Part shown: positions 37,701 through 49,537 of the stretch, in pieces | Position numbering within the stretch: the first letter of the stretch is position 1 | Layout of the letters: every line of letters starts with the position of its first letter | Assembly: GCA_030272585.1 (NCBI GenBank) | Contig: BSYQ01000007.1 | Location: forward strand, 5,522,001 to 5,586,000 | Reading direction: 5' to 3' | DNA length: 64,000 nt | Origin: Bryopsis sp. KO-2023 | Lineage: Eukaryota > Chlorophyta > Ulvophyceae > Bryopsidales > Bryopsidaceae | Made by a program: the position numbers and the translations under genes | The notes under the pieces: model-generated | The model's database searches: none | Told to the model about the DNA's origin: nothing | Seen by the model: only the letters and a program-made list of their open reading frames with translations

Positions 37701-40700
37701 ATTGAAACACAAATGCAACGTTCCTCTTTGCCTCTTTTTTTTTCCAACCCTCCCAATGCTCAGATTGAATGACCGAATGGAAACCACATACTTGAAGCAA
37801 ACAGCATTTTTATATTAAAATGTACATATCGAAAAGCCGCAGACATTCTCTCTCTCCTTCCTTTGCCCTTCCCCCCTTTTCCCCTTTGATTCCCTAAAAA
37901 ACCCCCAAAATGATATTCCACATGGAGGCAAAACTCACACTGTACAAAAATCCCTCTCACCCCCAAACCACCGAAAAAACACAGTCGCATACCACCGCTT
38001 TTTCCCATCCTTCTCTACTCGATCTTTACACTCACCCCCAAAAAACCGAAAGACATATCTCCCAAAAAAACATTTTCTGTAAGGGAAACCGTCTTTACTC
38101 TCATCACTGTGTTTCGTTTCGAAGTCTACGTAGCAGCTTTTCCAAAAAAAACATAAAACAAAAGAAGCAAACAAATGTGGATACAGAGGGGTTTTCCTTG
38201 CATGTGGTGGTTGAAATTTCTATTTCAGAGCAGAAGAGAATAAAGGCGCAAGGGACGTGGGAAAAAAAAATGGAACGAAGTCTTATCTTTTTTTCTTATC
38301 CCCACTGAAAAAGGTTCCATCAGCACTGGAACCCCCCCCCCCCCCCCCTTTTTTTTTTTTAGTTTTACCTCAACTTTTCGGCATTCCCACTCTCTGTTCA
38401 CCACCCTCATAGAAAACCCATAGAATTCTCTCACACACACAGGAAAAAACGGCCCTTCTCATATCCTTTAACAAATCCAGTTCTTTCTTTTCAAACCCAC
38501 ACAATCTATGTCTCGTGTTGGAACAAATTTGAGACTGCCATGCATCACCTCTGAGCTTTTTTTTCTTAGAAAAAAAAAAGTTAACCCTCCAAAGACGGTG
38601 TTCGTTCTGGTAGGGTCCTCTCTCTCTCATTTTTTCTTTCTTTTCTTTCTTTTTTTTTTTCTAGTAGCTCACGAAAGCATCCGGCAGGAAAAATCAAGAA
38701 ATAATGCACCGAGCCGTCATCCACCGCCATCAAAAGGTATTTCATTCCATTACCAAAAAAAAAGGGAAAACCCATGATCCACTCTCACACAAGCAACTTC
38801 CTTTTTTTTCTTGTTGCCATCGCCCCTCGTGTTTCCTACGATATTTCTCAAGGAGGCTTTTTGTTTTTTTTCTTCTTCAAATTCCAAATCGCCACCTGGA
38901 AAGGGGGAGGAGAAATATAAAAAAGATGGGAAAAAAAAACGAAACATCACCAAAAAATTACCTCCGTAACGCATTTAACGATGTAAAATGTTTTTTTTAC
39001 TATCACGGACAAAACTTTTGTTCGCCTTTCGCTGTTTTTCTTCCAGCACCCCCCCCCAGCACCCTCCTGTGGTGAATACACCAATCAAAACTTTTTCCTC
39101 TCCTGTATACTTGATAAAAGAGTTTCTTAACAATGGGGGGGGAAACCAAAAAACCCCCCTTCCCCCCCCCAAAAAAAAACGCTTTGCTTCGTGAAAGGGA
39201 AGTGAGCTCCCTGGAACAGATGATGATAAAAAGATATATCTTTTTGTTTTTCTTTTCTTTTGTATATTTTTTTTTTTTTTCTGTTTCTTTTTAACCCAGC
39301 CCGAAGAATCAATTTCCCGACGTCGCCAGCCAGATGCCTCCGAATATTGCCCTGCGTTATATAAGTCCACCGCTATGCGGATAATCTTGGTATAACCCCT
39401 TTTTCTCTTTTTTTTATCCCCTTTTTTTTACTTTTTCTTTTTTTGTAAACTTCCCGCCTCGTTCGTTGGCAAATCCGAATCTGCAGGCCCCGTCGGTGAA
39501 AACAAAGAACCAAAAAAAACATATATAGTAAAAAAAAAAAACCGAAACCAGAGAAAAAATCCAAAAACAAAGAGACGAAAAAATATAAAACCAAAGAAAG
39601 AGAAAAAAAAAATGCACATAGAGGTGAAGAGAGAGATAAGAGAGAGAAAGAGAGACGCCGACACCCTCGCCCCCCCCCCCCCAAAAAAAAAAAAAAAAAA
39701 CAACGAAAAAAAAAAAGAAAATGAAAACAGTTTGTTAACTGCACATTCAATCATGTTTTTTTTCTTTTATCGCTCCCTTGCTCCACCGTAAGTCTTAAAG
39801 AGCCATATTCACACTTTTTTTTTCCCTTCTCTTCCCCCCCCCTTTCTCTCTCCTGTTTTTAAATCTGTACCATTTTGACTACAAAACGAATCCAAGCGTT
39901 TTCCTTCTTTGGTGATTCTATCTTTTTCCTCCCTGATCGGAAATCTTCCTTTTCTTTTTTTTCATTCTTCCAACTGCAATTCGTCTTACTGATTGTCAAT
40001 AATCCATCTTGTACAGCAAATCATATCCACAAGTTACCAAACCAGTCTCATTCTCTTCTCCCTCCCCCTCTCCCTCTAAAAAAAACCAACCACCTCGGTG
40101 TAAAGAATCAGTCTCTTTTTTTTTTTGGTGTTTGGGGGAAGGGGTGTGCATGTGGGGAAAGGCAGGAAAATCTAATCGAGAGAAAAACATAAAGGTCCAA
40201 ATGTTAAGACAAACAATGAACGAGATCACAATTTCTACCAAAAAAAACGGTTCATTGGTGCACTTTTGTTGTATTTTTTTTGTACTTCTCAAAATTAAAG
40301 CCCAATAAAAGGCTATAATCATTGCCCCGCCCCTCCACTCCTTTCTTTCCTTACCCCTTTTTCACCCTTTTTTCTCATATACTGCTGAGCCAGCTCATCT
40401 CCATCGATTGTTTCGACGAGGGCTCTGTTTCATATCGATTGTTCACCAGTTGTGGTGCAATTCTTTCTTTTCTTTTTTTGATTGTTTTCTTCTCCCAGCT
40501 ACCGTCAATTTTTAACCTCCCCGCCCCCCTTTCCCGAAAAAAAAATCATTTTCTCTTAACAAAGGTGAATGTAATCCATGGACCTGTCATTTCTCTCTCT
40601 TTCTTTTATCCTTCTCTTCTTTCTATTTTTTCTTCCCCCTTCCCCCTTTCACTATTTTTTTTTTCTGTTTTATCTTTTCCCCTTTCTTGATTTTTCTTTT

Positions 40701-42235
40701 TAATCTTTTCGTCCCTTTTCTTTTTGCGTCCCCTTCCCCCCAAATCCTCAACTTCGACTTCAAAATCATTGTTTTCTTTTGCCGTTTTTCGAAGCGTTGG
40801 TTCATTAAGCTATTGCCCTGTCGGAAAAACAGGAGCGGTCAAAACCATACAACACCATCACAACAATCTATAGCCCAGCCAAACGACAGAGCGATAAAAA
40901 TCAAACCTTTCTACATACAAGACGATCATGGTTTCACGCCTTTTCAAAAAAAAGAAAAAAAAACTTGTCAGGTTTTTAAAAATTTTTATCCGCTCCATCC
41001 AGCTCCTCTCCTTTTCAACCTAACCAACATTCAACTCTTTCTTTTTTGCCCTTGAAACGAACCCCCCCGGGTGGCAAACCCCCACACAATGTTTCTTTTT
41101 CCTTTTCCTTCCATTTGCTCCAGTACATTTTTTTCTTCTTCTTCTTCTTTCCCTCATTTCCACCCTCCCTTTGTTTTTTTTCCCTCGAAAATCCTTTTCC
41201 ATGCTGGAAGTTGTTCTTTTCACCCCAAAAAAAAACAACCGACAACAAAAAAAATAATGGTTGGAAATCACATATGTGTGGGGGGCATCAACGAATCAAA
41301 ATGCAACCTTCCGGTCATACCAACCGCACCAACCCTTTAAAAATAACAGAGAATTCCAAAATTCAAATGTCAAATGCCAACACACTCCCACGAAGTTGCA
41401 AACATACTCCCCTCCATAACACATGGGAAAAGAAAAAAAAAACGCGAGAGAGTGACGATGGCAGGGCAAAAAAAGAGCACAGCCCCCCCCAAATCAGAGA
41501 GACGACCCACCTGTCTTCTCTCTTTCCGACTTTCTCGAACATAAAAAACAAAGCTCAAATTGCTTTTCTTTGTTTCTCTTTTTTTTTTTCCTTTTTCCCC
41601 CTTTCAACCCTTTTCACTCTTTTGATCCTTTCCTGTTTTTCGACAAAAATCTCCAGGGACTTGTGCGGAGGATTACATACCGTTGTGTGAGTCATAAACA
41701 TTCTTCAGCAAAAAAAAAATCCCGCCTATAGAAATCCAAACCACATTTCCGACCTCGCCCCTGCTGTTTTTGTTTCTTTTCTTTTTTTTTGCCACCCTGC
41801 CATTGCATCATCAACCCCCATAGTGTGCTAATGCTAAACACCGTTTTTGTTTTTCAATTCGTTGTATGTTTTCTTTGGAGGGGATGTTTGTTTCCCTCGG
41901 CGTAAAGTACAGGCAGTAATACAAAGCAATTTCCCCTTGGGTCTTTTTTTTTTATAGATACTCCCAAATCTTTCTTTTTCCTTTTGCACACGGAAAAAAA
42001 CACCACACACACAAACTCATCTTCTCAATCCACATTTTTTTTTCCTTTCTTCCCCCAAATTTCTCAAAACAAACATATGCGCACACATCGCACCAAAAAA
42101 ATTGGTCCATCACCAGCTCCAAATCCTGCAGCGAAGATATCAACAAGACGAGGCACCGAAAAGTGCAGGGAGGCTTGCTCTATAGGTCAAATAGAGACAC
42201 CAAACTCCTCCAACCTCCCCCTGCCTTTCACTCAC
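34721..42235. other. Long strand-asymmetric gene desert
   Basis: About 7.5 kb without a recognisable exon on either strand. The + strand is built of A, T and C with very few G: repeated runs of C, T and A, poly-TTTTC tracts, a (TA)n stretch at 36241-36258 and many C8-C16 runs. Open frames on the + strand are Pro/Phe/Ser/Lys/Thr-rich and those on the - strand Lys/Gly/Phe-rich, as expected from the composition. The same C-over-G bias on the + strand is seen in noncoding parts of the minus-strand genes, so the region may be transcribed on the minus strand, for example as an extended 3' region of the cyclin gene. Confidence 0.5.
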
Positions 42236-42243
42236 CTTGCCCA
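42236..42243 (-). promoter_or_regulatory. 3' UTR splice donor just after the cyclin stop
   Basis: On the minus strand the stop codon TGA (42246-42244) is followed by TGGGCAAG and then the donor gtgagtg starting at 42235. The 3' UTR therefore appears to contain an intron beginning 8 nt after the stop. Confidence 0.45.
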
Positions 42244-44742
42244 TCACTGCAGATTGGATTGGATGCTCAACGCCGAGCCGCCCCCATTCATCTGAACAAA
42301 CGAAGCCGAAACAAATATCTCACACCCATTTCAAATTTTCCCAAAGAGACCAAGCTCTCCAACCTATTTCAACCTCGTGTTTCTTCTGATCAAAAGCTTT
42401 TTACCTGTTGGAATACAGGGGACTGGATCCCTGCTGTCGGCGCTTGTGCTGCAATTGGCTGCCGAGCCATACCTTGAGCAACTTGCTGGGGAACACCCTG
42501 AGTTACCACATGAGCCAATCCCTGAACCACGCCCTGAGGCAACCCTTGAGCCACAGACACCGCTTCGATGTGACCCGCAGTCACCAACTCTTCAGGGCTG
42601 GACGATGGTATTGGGAGCTGTCCAGGTTCTGTGCCACTGGGCATCGAAACCAAAGCCTGCATATTCTGCAAAGACTGGAGCGATGCCAAGCTGGCAAGGG
42701 AATTCTGGGAGGTCAGTCCCGCACTTCCAAGGCTGGTGAGTCCCATCGCTTGTGCAGCCCTTGCCATCTAGTCAACCAACAGTCAGCTTGAGTCAGCTTC
42801 TGCTATGCTGCAATGTTAGAATTCCAAGAACACCAAGGGTAATTTCGTCACCATTGTGAAAAATTCTCATGGGAACGAATGGGAGGCCCAGACGACACTG
42901 CATCACTTTGAATAAATAGAGTAACAGAGGTTTCTGAATTAGAAATCCTACCTGAACCTGCAGATCCTCATTAAAGTTCACTCCCGCAGCCGCTGCAGCA
43001 GCTGCTGCCATGGCAGGCAAGCTCAACGAAGAGGGTGGCGAAGAAACCACTACAGACATCGACTGTGGAGGCTTGTAAGAGTTGTTGAACTGTGGAGTTC
43101 CGATAGGCTTGTTGATCTTGGTGGACAGTCTCTGGCAGAGTTTCTGGGCTCCGCGAATTGCGACCGTCAACTCGGGAGAGCTCATATCCTGATAGCCTGT
43201 CAGTTTGGCAAGCATCGATGGCCAGAATGGAATGATACCCCTGTTTCGAGGGAAAAAAAAGAATGTTAGCAACAAATCTGAGACTTGTTGGTCAACGAGG
43301 GTGTAACATTCACTCAGCCACACCCCCAGACTATTTTTCCGTACAAAAAATCGTGCGCTGTGGTGGAAAAACTGAGGTGCAACCAAAATTACACAAAGAG
43401 ACGAAATCCGGAATTCAATCTATGGTTTCTCACCTTGAGCGTCGCTCGGCATACAGCACAGCGGCTGCCACGACCGAAGGCCGGCAGTTCAAAAACGTGA
43501 CATCCGTCATGGACTCCTCGATCAATGCGCATGCATGTCCGGCCACCTCCTCAGCAGACTTGGCATCCAGGAAATTGGAGCCCAGCCTTTCGAGGTACAA
43601 TTTCAAGCAACGCAAAGTTGAGATTGTCGCAGTGTCACTGCCCAGGACCTGGTGCAGATTCCACTCCATTTTGGCAACTGCTGATGCCTTGCAGTCTGAG
43701 CCAAAAAAAACAAAACAAAATATGTCAATTTCTTTTCTTGTATTCTTGTGTATGTTTCCAAAATTCTCAAAACCGTGACTTGACATCCAGAATTTCACTC
43801 AACTGACTGCCTTTTCAAAGTGAACCAAAAATTTTGGAGCACAGTGGAGAAAAAACTGATTATCAAACCAAAAACTATACGAAGCTTGAAAAAACTCAGG
43901 AAATACAAACATGCTTCCTGTGGTGGCTTGTGAGTTTCATTACCCGTGACTCTCTCAAGCTCCTCATCAGGTGGGAGGTTGCCCATCGGGTCAGCCTGTT
44001 TCATTGCCAGCACCAAACAAGCCACTGACAACAGCTCCAACAAGTTATCCTTGATTTGAATTGCCGTCGACATGGTCCTGTCCATCAGCAAGACAGCATC
44101 GTGTGCGATTTCTTCCTTCAGAGCCAACTCTTTTCCGTATTGGATCAGCTGGGACACCAACTGGGTTCTGTGCTGGAGGTAGGTGAGGCCCATGGCTTGC
44201 AGCGCAAGAGAATGCGAGCTTTCGAAGCTGTTCACAGCCGAAAATGCTCCTGCACAGCGAGTCTCGACGGAAATTTCTTTTGAGAAGCCGGGGTCGTCGA
44301 GAGGGGAATTCACATTGTCGTCCACCGAAGCGTCGAACTGGTGCTGCAGTACAAACCCAGAGCAGATTACGAAAATAGAGAGGAGTTTTTTTTTTCTTTT
44401 TTGAATTTTCTTCTTGATTATGAAAACGAGGAGTTTTTCCTCTCCGACCCCTTTTATGTCAGACTGGATCCCAAAAGAGTATTATCCATAATATCGTCCA
44501 AGATCAGCCTCAGAAATGTATGAGAAAATGTTGGCCTTTCCATCTGTTTCTCCTCATGCTAAGCATCAGTTCGAACACACACAGAAAGAATACGAAGGCT
44601 TTTTTTTTGTGTATACCTGATTTGCGATTGAAGGCATTATGCTTGTGCATGGGAAAAAACTGAAAAGATGCTCTTCGAATGTGTTTGTTTCCAACCAACT
44701 GGCAACAGCACTTCCTGATGCCTCGAGAACACCGGAGTACAT
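42244..44742 (-). CDS. Cyclin with Ala- and Gln-rich C-terminal extension
   Basis: Cyclin-dependent-kinase regulatory subunit by fold. Exons (minus): 44742-44617, 44343-43944, 43695-43434, 43240-42952, 42767-42405, 42291-42244; 1488 nt, 495 aa, consistent phases. The N-terminal cyclin box includes YLQHRTQLVSQLIQYGKEL, HDAVLLMDRTMSTAIQI and LLSVACLVLAMKQAD; the linker to the second box is ASAVAKMEWNLHQVLGSDTA; the second box includes RPSVVAAAVLYAERRSRG and IPFWPSMLAKLTGY. The C-terminal 200 residues are low complexity: an Ala run (MAAAAAAAAG), Ser/Pro, then Leu/Gln/Val-rich sequence. The kinase partner and the A/B/D class cannot be assigned safely; no destruction box is evident near the N-terminus. 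The start (MYSGVLEASG) is the first good ATG, and an extra upstream exon cannot be excluded. The next gene upstream on the same strand, PPR-SMR, ends about 170 bp away. Confidence 0.85.
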
Positions 44743-44909
44743 TGTGTCTTGGACTGGCCTGATAGATTCCCCCAAAACAAAACAAAAACTCAAACGTAGA
44801 AAATCGATGGCTTCATACAGGACAAAATTTCAACGACAAGAAAAGAACGTCAGTCGAAACTGCAATGATGTCATGCTCTCCATTGGTCAAATGGTGCAAT
44901 AATGGTATA

Positions 44910-47617
44910 CTAATTTCCTGTAGCAGTAAATGGGTACTTGAGTTCAGTTTCCGAGTTGGTTCTCCACCTGAAAGGGGCATCCCAGGAGTTCATCATAGCT
45001 GCAACAGCTTCTTTCACAACCAGGTTGCCTTGCTCTTTACTGTTTCTGCCCTTGTCTGTCACAATACACAGCTCTGCTGGCAGGGCATGAGTTCCTTCCG
45101 TAACAACAGTTTTCCTGCACAATACACATGGAACCGGTCAAAACTCCCCACCCAAGATAACAAAAGGGTGATTTCTGCTCTTACGCTTCGATGATAATTG
45201 TTGTTGTTCTTTTCGAACAAAAAAAAATTCACTGCAGGAAAAGTTATTGCATGTGACGAAACCCACATCAACATGACAGTACTTTTTTTTCCCTTGGAAA
45301 TTTCGAAAACAAGTTTCTTTTCGCAATCAATGCTCACAGGAGGTGATCAAAGATAATGCTCTGTCAAGCGCCACCCCAAATATTTTGGCAGATCATTGTA
45401 ATTTTTCATAATCCCTTTCTCTCTTTTTCTCTCTCTCAGAAGGTGGTTTGACCCGAAAAAAAAAAGAAAAAAAAAAGAGATGAAGCCAGCAAACTCACTT
45501 GAGTTCAAGAAGCCAGTGGTAAAGACTGAGAACTGCAACACCGGCAGTCATTGCATGCAGGTTGACTTCAACCCTCTTTCGTCCACGCAACGGCTGCTGA
45601 CGGAAGTGGCCCTGTCTGTACGCACCCATAAAAATCTGGAGTGCTTTCCTTTGAGCCCAGATAACTCCAGTTTCCCAAATGGCGTCGATAATGGCGTTGT
45701 AGACTATGGCATCAGGCTTGCATCTCTGGTGGCACATTTGTTCGTAAGCTTGCAGGGCTCTTCGCCACTGACCGCCTCTTTCGTAGGCACTGATCAATGC
45801 AGTGTAAGTCACGACATCAGGGGTGCAACCTTGGACCTGCATCTGTTCAAAAACCTCTCCGGCCTTTTCCCATTGTGCACCTACAACGCAATTTCACACC
45901 GAATATAAAAAAAAACGCTCCCACATGCCACATATAGATGTGACGAGCTTTGACAAGGCAGAACTGTTCTTCTCAGCGAAACCCAGCCCCCCCCCTTCCA
46001 AAAAAAATCAAACGATTGCCTTTCGCTAGCTCACCTTGGGCGCAAGCAGTGATGAGGGAGTTGTAGGTGACCGTGTTTGGCACACAACCCTCCTGATGCA
46101 TTTCGTTAAAAAGCTCCAAGGCAATCTCCCACTGACCAGCTTTTTCGCATGCAGAAATCAACGAACTGTAAGTGATCACACTTCTCTCACAGCCCTTCCA
46201 CACCATTTCTTGGAAAACTTCCATGACTTTTTCCAGCTGGCCTGCCTTTCCGTAAGCAGAAATAAGGGCATTGTAGGTGGTTGCATTGGGGGCAAAACCT
46301 TCCGAGAGCAGCTGATTGTACACAGCGAGAGCCTCCCTCGGCTGGTTGCACATGTTACAAGCAATTATCAATGTGTTGTAAGTCCTGAGAACAGGGTCCA
46401 CTCCCTGCAAAAAAAAAAACACACAAAAAAAACATCAGATAATTTGAGAAGCCACTATTTTGAAATAAGAGGGGTTTCTGCTCTTTTATTTTCCTATTTC
46501 ACCCCAGAAAAGAGAAAACAGAGGTAGAGCATAACCACCACAGAAGCAGCACATTTTTGCCTTTAATCAACAACACTTTGCACCCTGTTTCTCTCTCTCT
46601 CTTTTGTCTTTCTGACAGGCACCACCAGGGGCCTACCTCGCTCTTCATCACAGCCAAAACCTTCACTGCCTGCTCCCACTGACCCATTTTCCCATACACA
46701 TCGATCAGAGTGTTGTAAGTGACGACATTGGGCACAATGCCGTCCTGCCTCATCTTGTTGTACGTCTCCAGGGCGAGCTGACACTTTCCGCACTTGATGC
46801 ACACGTTCATGAGCGCGGTGTAAGTGTGGACGTTCCTTTCGATATTTCTGTCGCGCATCTCTTGCGCCAGCTCGAGGGCCCGATCGACGTTGTGTTGATA
46901 TATGCACATGGATATCATCGCGGTGTAGGTGTACACGTCGCACAGGGCGTAGAGGACGTGGTTGACGTCAAGCCTCCTCAACCCATCGAAAATCTCAACC
47001 GCCCGCTTTCCAAGCCCCACTTTGCTGAGGTCTTTCAAAAGCACCGAACACGTTCGGCTGTCGAAGTGGTACAACGCTTGGTAGAGCTTCTCGGGCAGCG
47101 CCTGATTGTCGCGAACGCTACGGATCATACTCGTCACCTCCTCCACCGACATCACGTCATCCGTTCCGTTGCTTCCTTCGTTTTCGTTTCTATTACCCCA
47201 CCGCGCATGGCCTTGCTTGCCTTTGCGCTCATTGGCCGCAGCTCTAACTCTGCCTTTATTCCTGTTCCCGGTGGCTTTGCCACGGCTCCTGCCAAACCAG
47301 GGCACGCGATAGCCGCCGCTGTCGGGAATCGCTTGACCACCCCAACCCACGTGCTCCTGGGCACCTCCCAGGGGTTGACTGAAGCTTCGTGCGTGGCCTC
47401 CGTTATGCATCCCACGGCTGTTGTTGTTGGTGTTATACTGGTGCTGAAGGTGGTGTGGCGCTGAGGCTGAGTTGTTGACTGCGGGCATCCAGCTGCCGCT
47501 GCGCTGGTGCTCGAGTTGCGCGGGTTCTCCGTCCATCAAAAACAAACGGTTTAATTCGCTGGCTGCTTGCTCCGTCAGCCCAGCAGAGTTAACGTCGTCG
47601 ACCATGACGGGTTCCAT
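44910..47617 (-). CDS. P-type pentatricopeptide-repeat protein with C-terminal SMR-like domain
   Basis: PPR-SMR proteins bind organellar RNA (plastid or mitochondrial) and in some cases cut it. Exons (minus): 47617-46637, 46404-46035, 45880-45499, 45114-44910; 1938 nt, 645 aa. About nine consecutive 35-residue P-class repeats are visible, e.g. NVVTYNTLIDVYGKMGQWEQ, NATTYNALISAYGKAGQLEK, DVVTYTALISAYERGGQWRR, at the regular 35-residue spacing. The tail has the SMR pattern: VEVNLHAMTAGVAVLSLYHW, LCIVTDKGRNSKEQG, VVKEAVAAMM. The canonical DLHG is NLHA and TGKG is TDKG, so endonuclease activity is doubtful. The first 180 residues are Gln/Asn/Gly/Arg-rich and disordered, and no clear transit peptide is seen from this ATG. 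An upstream in-frame extension to 47812 exists, so the true start may be further 5'. Confidence 0.92.
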
Positions 47618-49537
47618 GGTTCGACCGGACAAACCTGTTTTTCGCGCAAAAGAAAATTCGAATCTCAAGCCACAAAAACCCCAACTCACGCTTCTTCTTC
47701 CTTCGGGTTGCTGGAGAAGGGCGTGCAAGTTAGAGCAACAAACAGAAATAAAAACAAAGCTGCAAAAGGAGGTCACGTGACCTGAGTGGGACTGGGAAAG
47801 TGGGACAAGCACCAGCGGAATAATTTATTCAAAAAAACCTAGACCAAAACCGCAAACCACCAAAACAGCGAACTAGGCTCGAGTTCCGGGAAAAAAAAAA
47901 CCAAAAAAACCGGCACCGCGCATCCGCTCCTCTTTTCGTTTCGTCCCCACCCACACCAACCTGGTCAAAAAAAACCAAAACACACGAGATACGAAATCTC
48001 GAAACTGCGATCGACCGTAAAAGACTAACAACGTCGCTTTGAAGCCCCTTGTCTTCTCCAAAGTCCTGCGGGCATACCGTTTGCAGCGAAAACGTTGTAA
48101 TCAGGTGGGTTACAAAAGGGGAAAACGCACCATACTGTTGTGGCAGGTGTGGACCAAAAAGTGCATCTTCACGAATGAAAAGTCCCGCCAGCCCGGCATG
48201 CGCATCTCCTTGTCTGCCACATCGACAATCCGATTCCATTGCGGTGACTGGCTGCTCTGTCGAAAGCCGATCGAGGATTTCCCACGTGGACCGACACCGA
48301 CGCAGCACGTGAGAAAAAAAGCGAGGGGAGGGAGGGGTTGAAAAAGAATCAAAAAAAATAATGTGCAGAAAGAATAAGAATAGGTGTCTCTGAACAACAG
48401 TGCACCAGGAAGCGGTGCACCTCTTTCTTTTTTTTGTTTTGCTGTGGGACTTGTTGAAATTTTTTGGGGTTCTTGTATCGGCACCCCGCGCAAAAACGCG
48501 GATCGTTGAAAGAATGATGTCTGTTTTTGGGAGGGGGTTACAACGATTTTGAAAAGTGGTTTGGGGAAAGAATAACGGACAAAGGTCTCGTTCAAATTCA
48601 CCCACTTTTTTGCGACCACGTGATAGTCACGTGATTGGTGGGCAAAGTCGCGGAAGTTTTGGAGGTGGTTGCAGGATTTGGGTTCTCTTAGGAAAAGCAC
48701 CAGACGACGGTCAATGCCATTGACTCGGTGAATGGACGATTTTTCGTTGGACCATCGCCCCCAATAATGAAGGTCGATTAAACCAGAAAACCCACCACCA
48801 CATTGTTATGGTTCAGGAACGGGATTCCTTTTTCTTCGAAAAGGATTCCAAAAGGAAAAGCCAATATTGTGGAGCCTCCCCACCACCAATTACTTGCACA
48901 GAGTGCCTTTCATTGACAGCCCACAAGACCCAGCCAACCTCTTTCACTCTTTGCAGCATTATCAATCATTGTCAATCTTTCTACAGAATGTCCTATCAGG
49001 AAGGAACTAAAGTAGCCATGCTCTTGAATACTCTTGAAAAACTCGCTTATTCAATCATTTATATTTCATACACACACAAAACGCGCTACTCTCACAAAAA
49101 GTCCCACATATTTTGTTTTCCCCCTTTGCCACCTCCACCCCCCTCCCCCAAAAAAAAAAGAAAAAAAGAAGAGACAAGGGCTGGTATAAGTTTATGGTGG
49201 GTTGCCTCTATTTTCCTTTTCTTTAGCTACATCATTCTTCATGCAATTCTGCCCAGTTGAGGGTTTTCCGTGGTTTCCTTCGATCTCGTTTGGACACCCA
49301 GTGGTCAATGCCATTGTGCTCCTTTCTTCCACGCTCCTGAAATTAGAAATAGATCAACGACGAAATTTAAACAAATATAACAAACCAAACAACAAAAAAA
49401 CAACATAAGGAAATTGTTGAAATTTGCACACTAAGTTCAGGATGGTGGGTCCATGTCGCTCACATTTGAAAAAAAAAATCGATAAACAGGGTTCTGGTGT
49501 TTTTCCTATCGATCCATGTAGACTTGATTGGGAACGA
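47618..49537. other. Region between the PPR-SMR and Mps1 genes, with one unresolved minus-strand candidate
   Basis: The segment 47620-48350 is GC-rich and probably contains the PPR-SMR promoter. On the minus strand, two exon-like blocks can be drawn: one reading SSQSPQWNRIVDVADKEMRM (about 48276-48143, before gtgcgttt) and one after an acceptor at about 48066. They could be a small gene or 5' exons of the PPR-SMR transcript, but competing open frames make the reading uncertain. From 48700 to 49537 the sequence is AT-rich with A tracts and no exon was found. Confidence 0.3.

Noticed and set aside
41046..41690. 214-codon + strand open frame in the desert
   Set aside because: Composition-driven (Phe/Ser/Pro/Lys/Thr runs), no splice context or motif.
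46826..47464. 212-codon + strand open frame
   Set aside because: Antisense to the first PPR-SMR exon, low stop density from GC-rich sequence.
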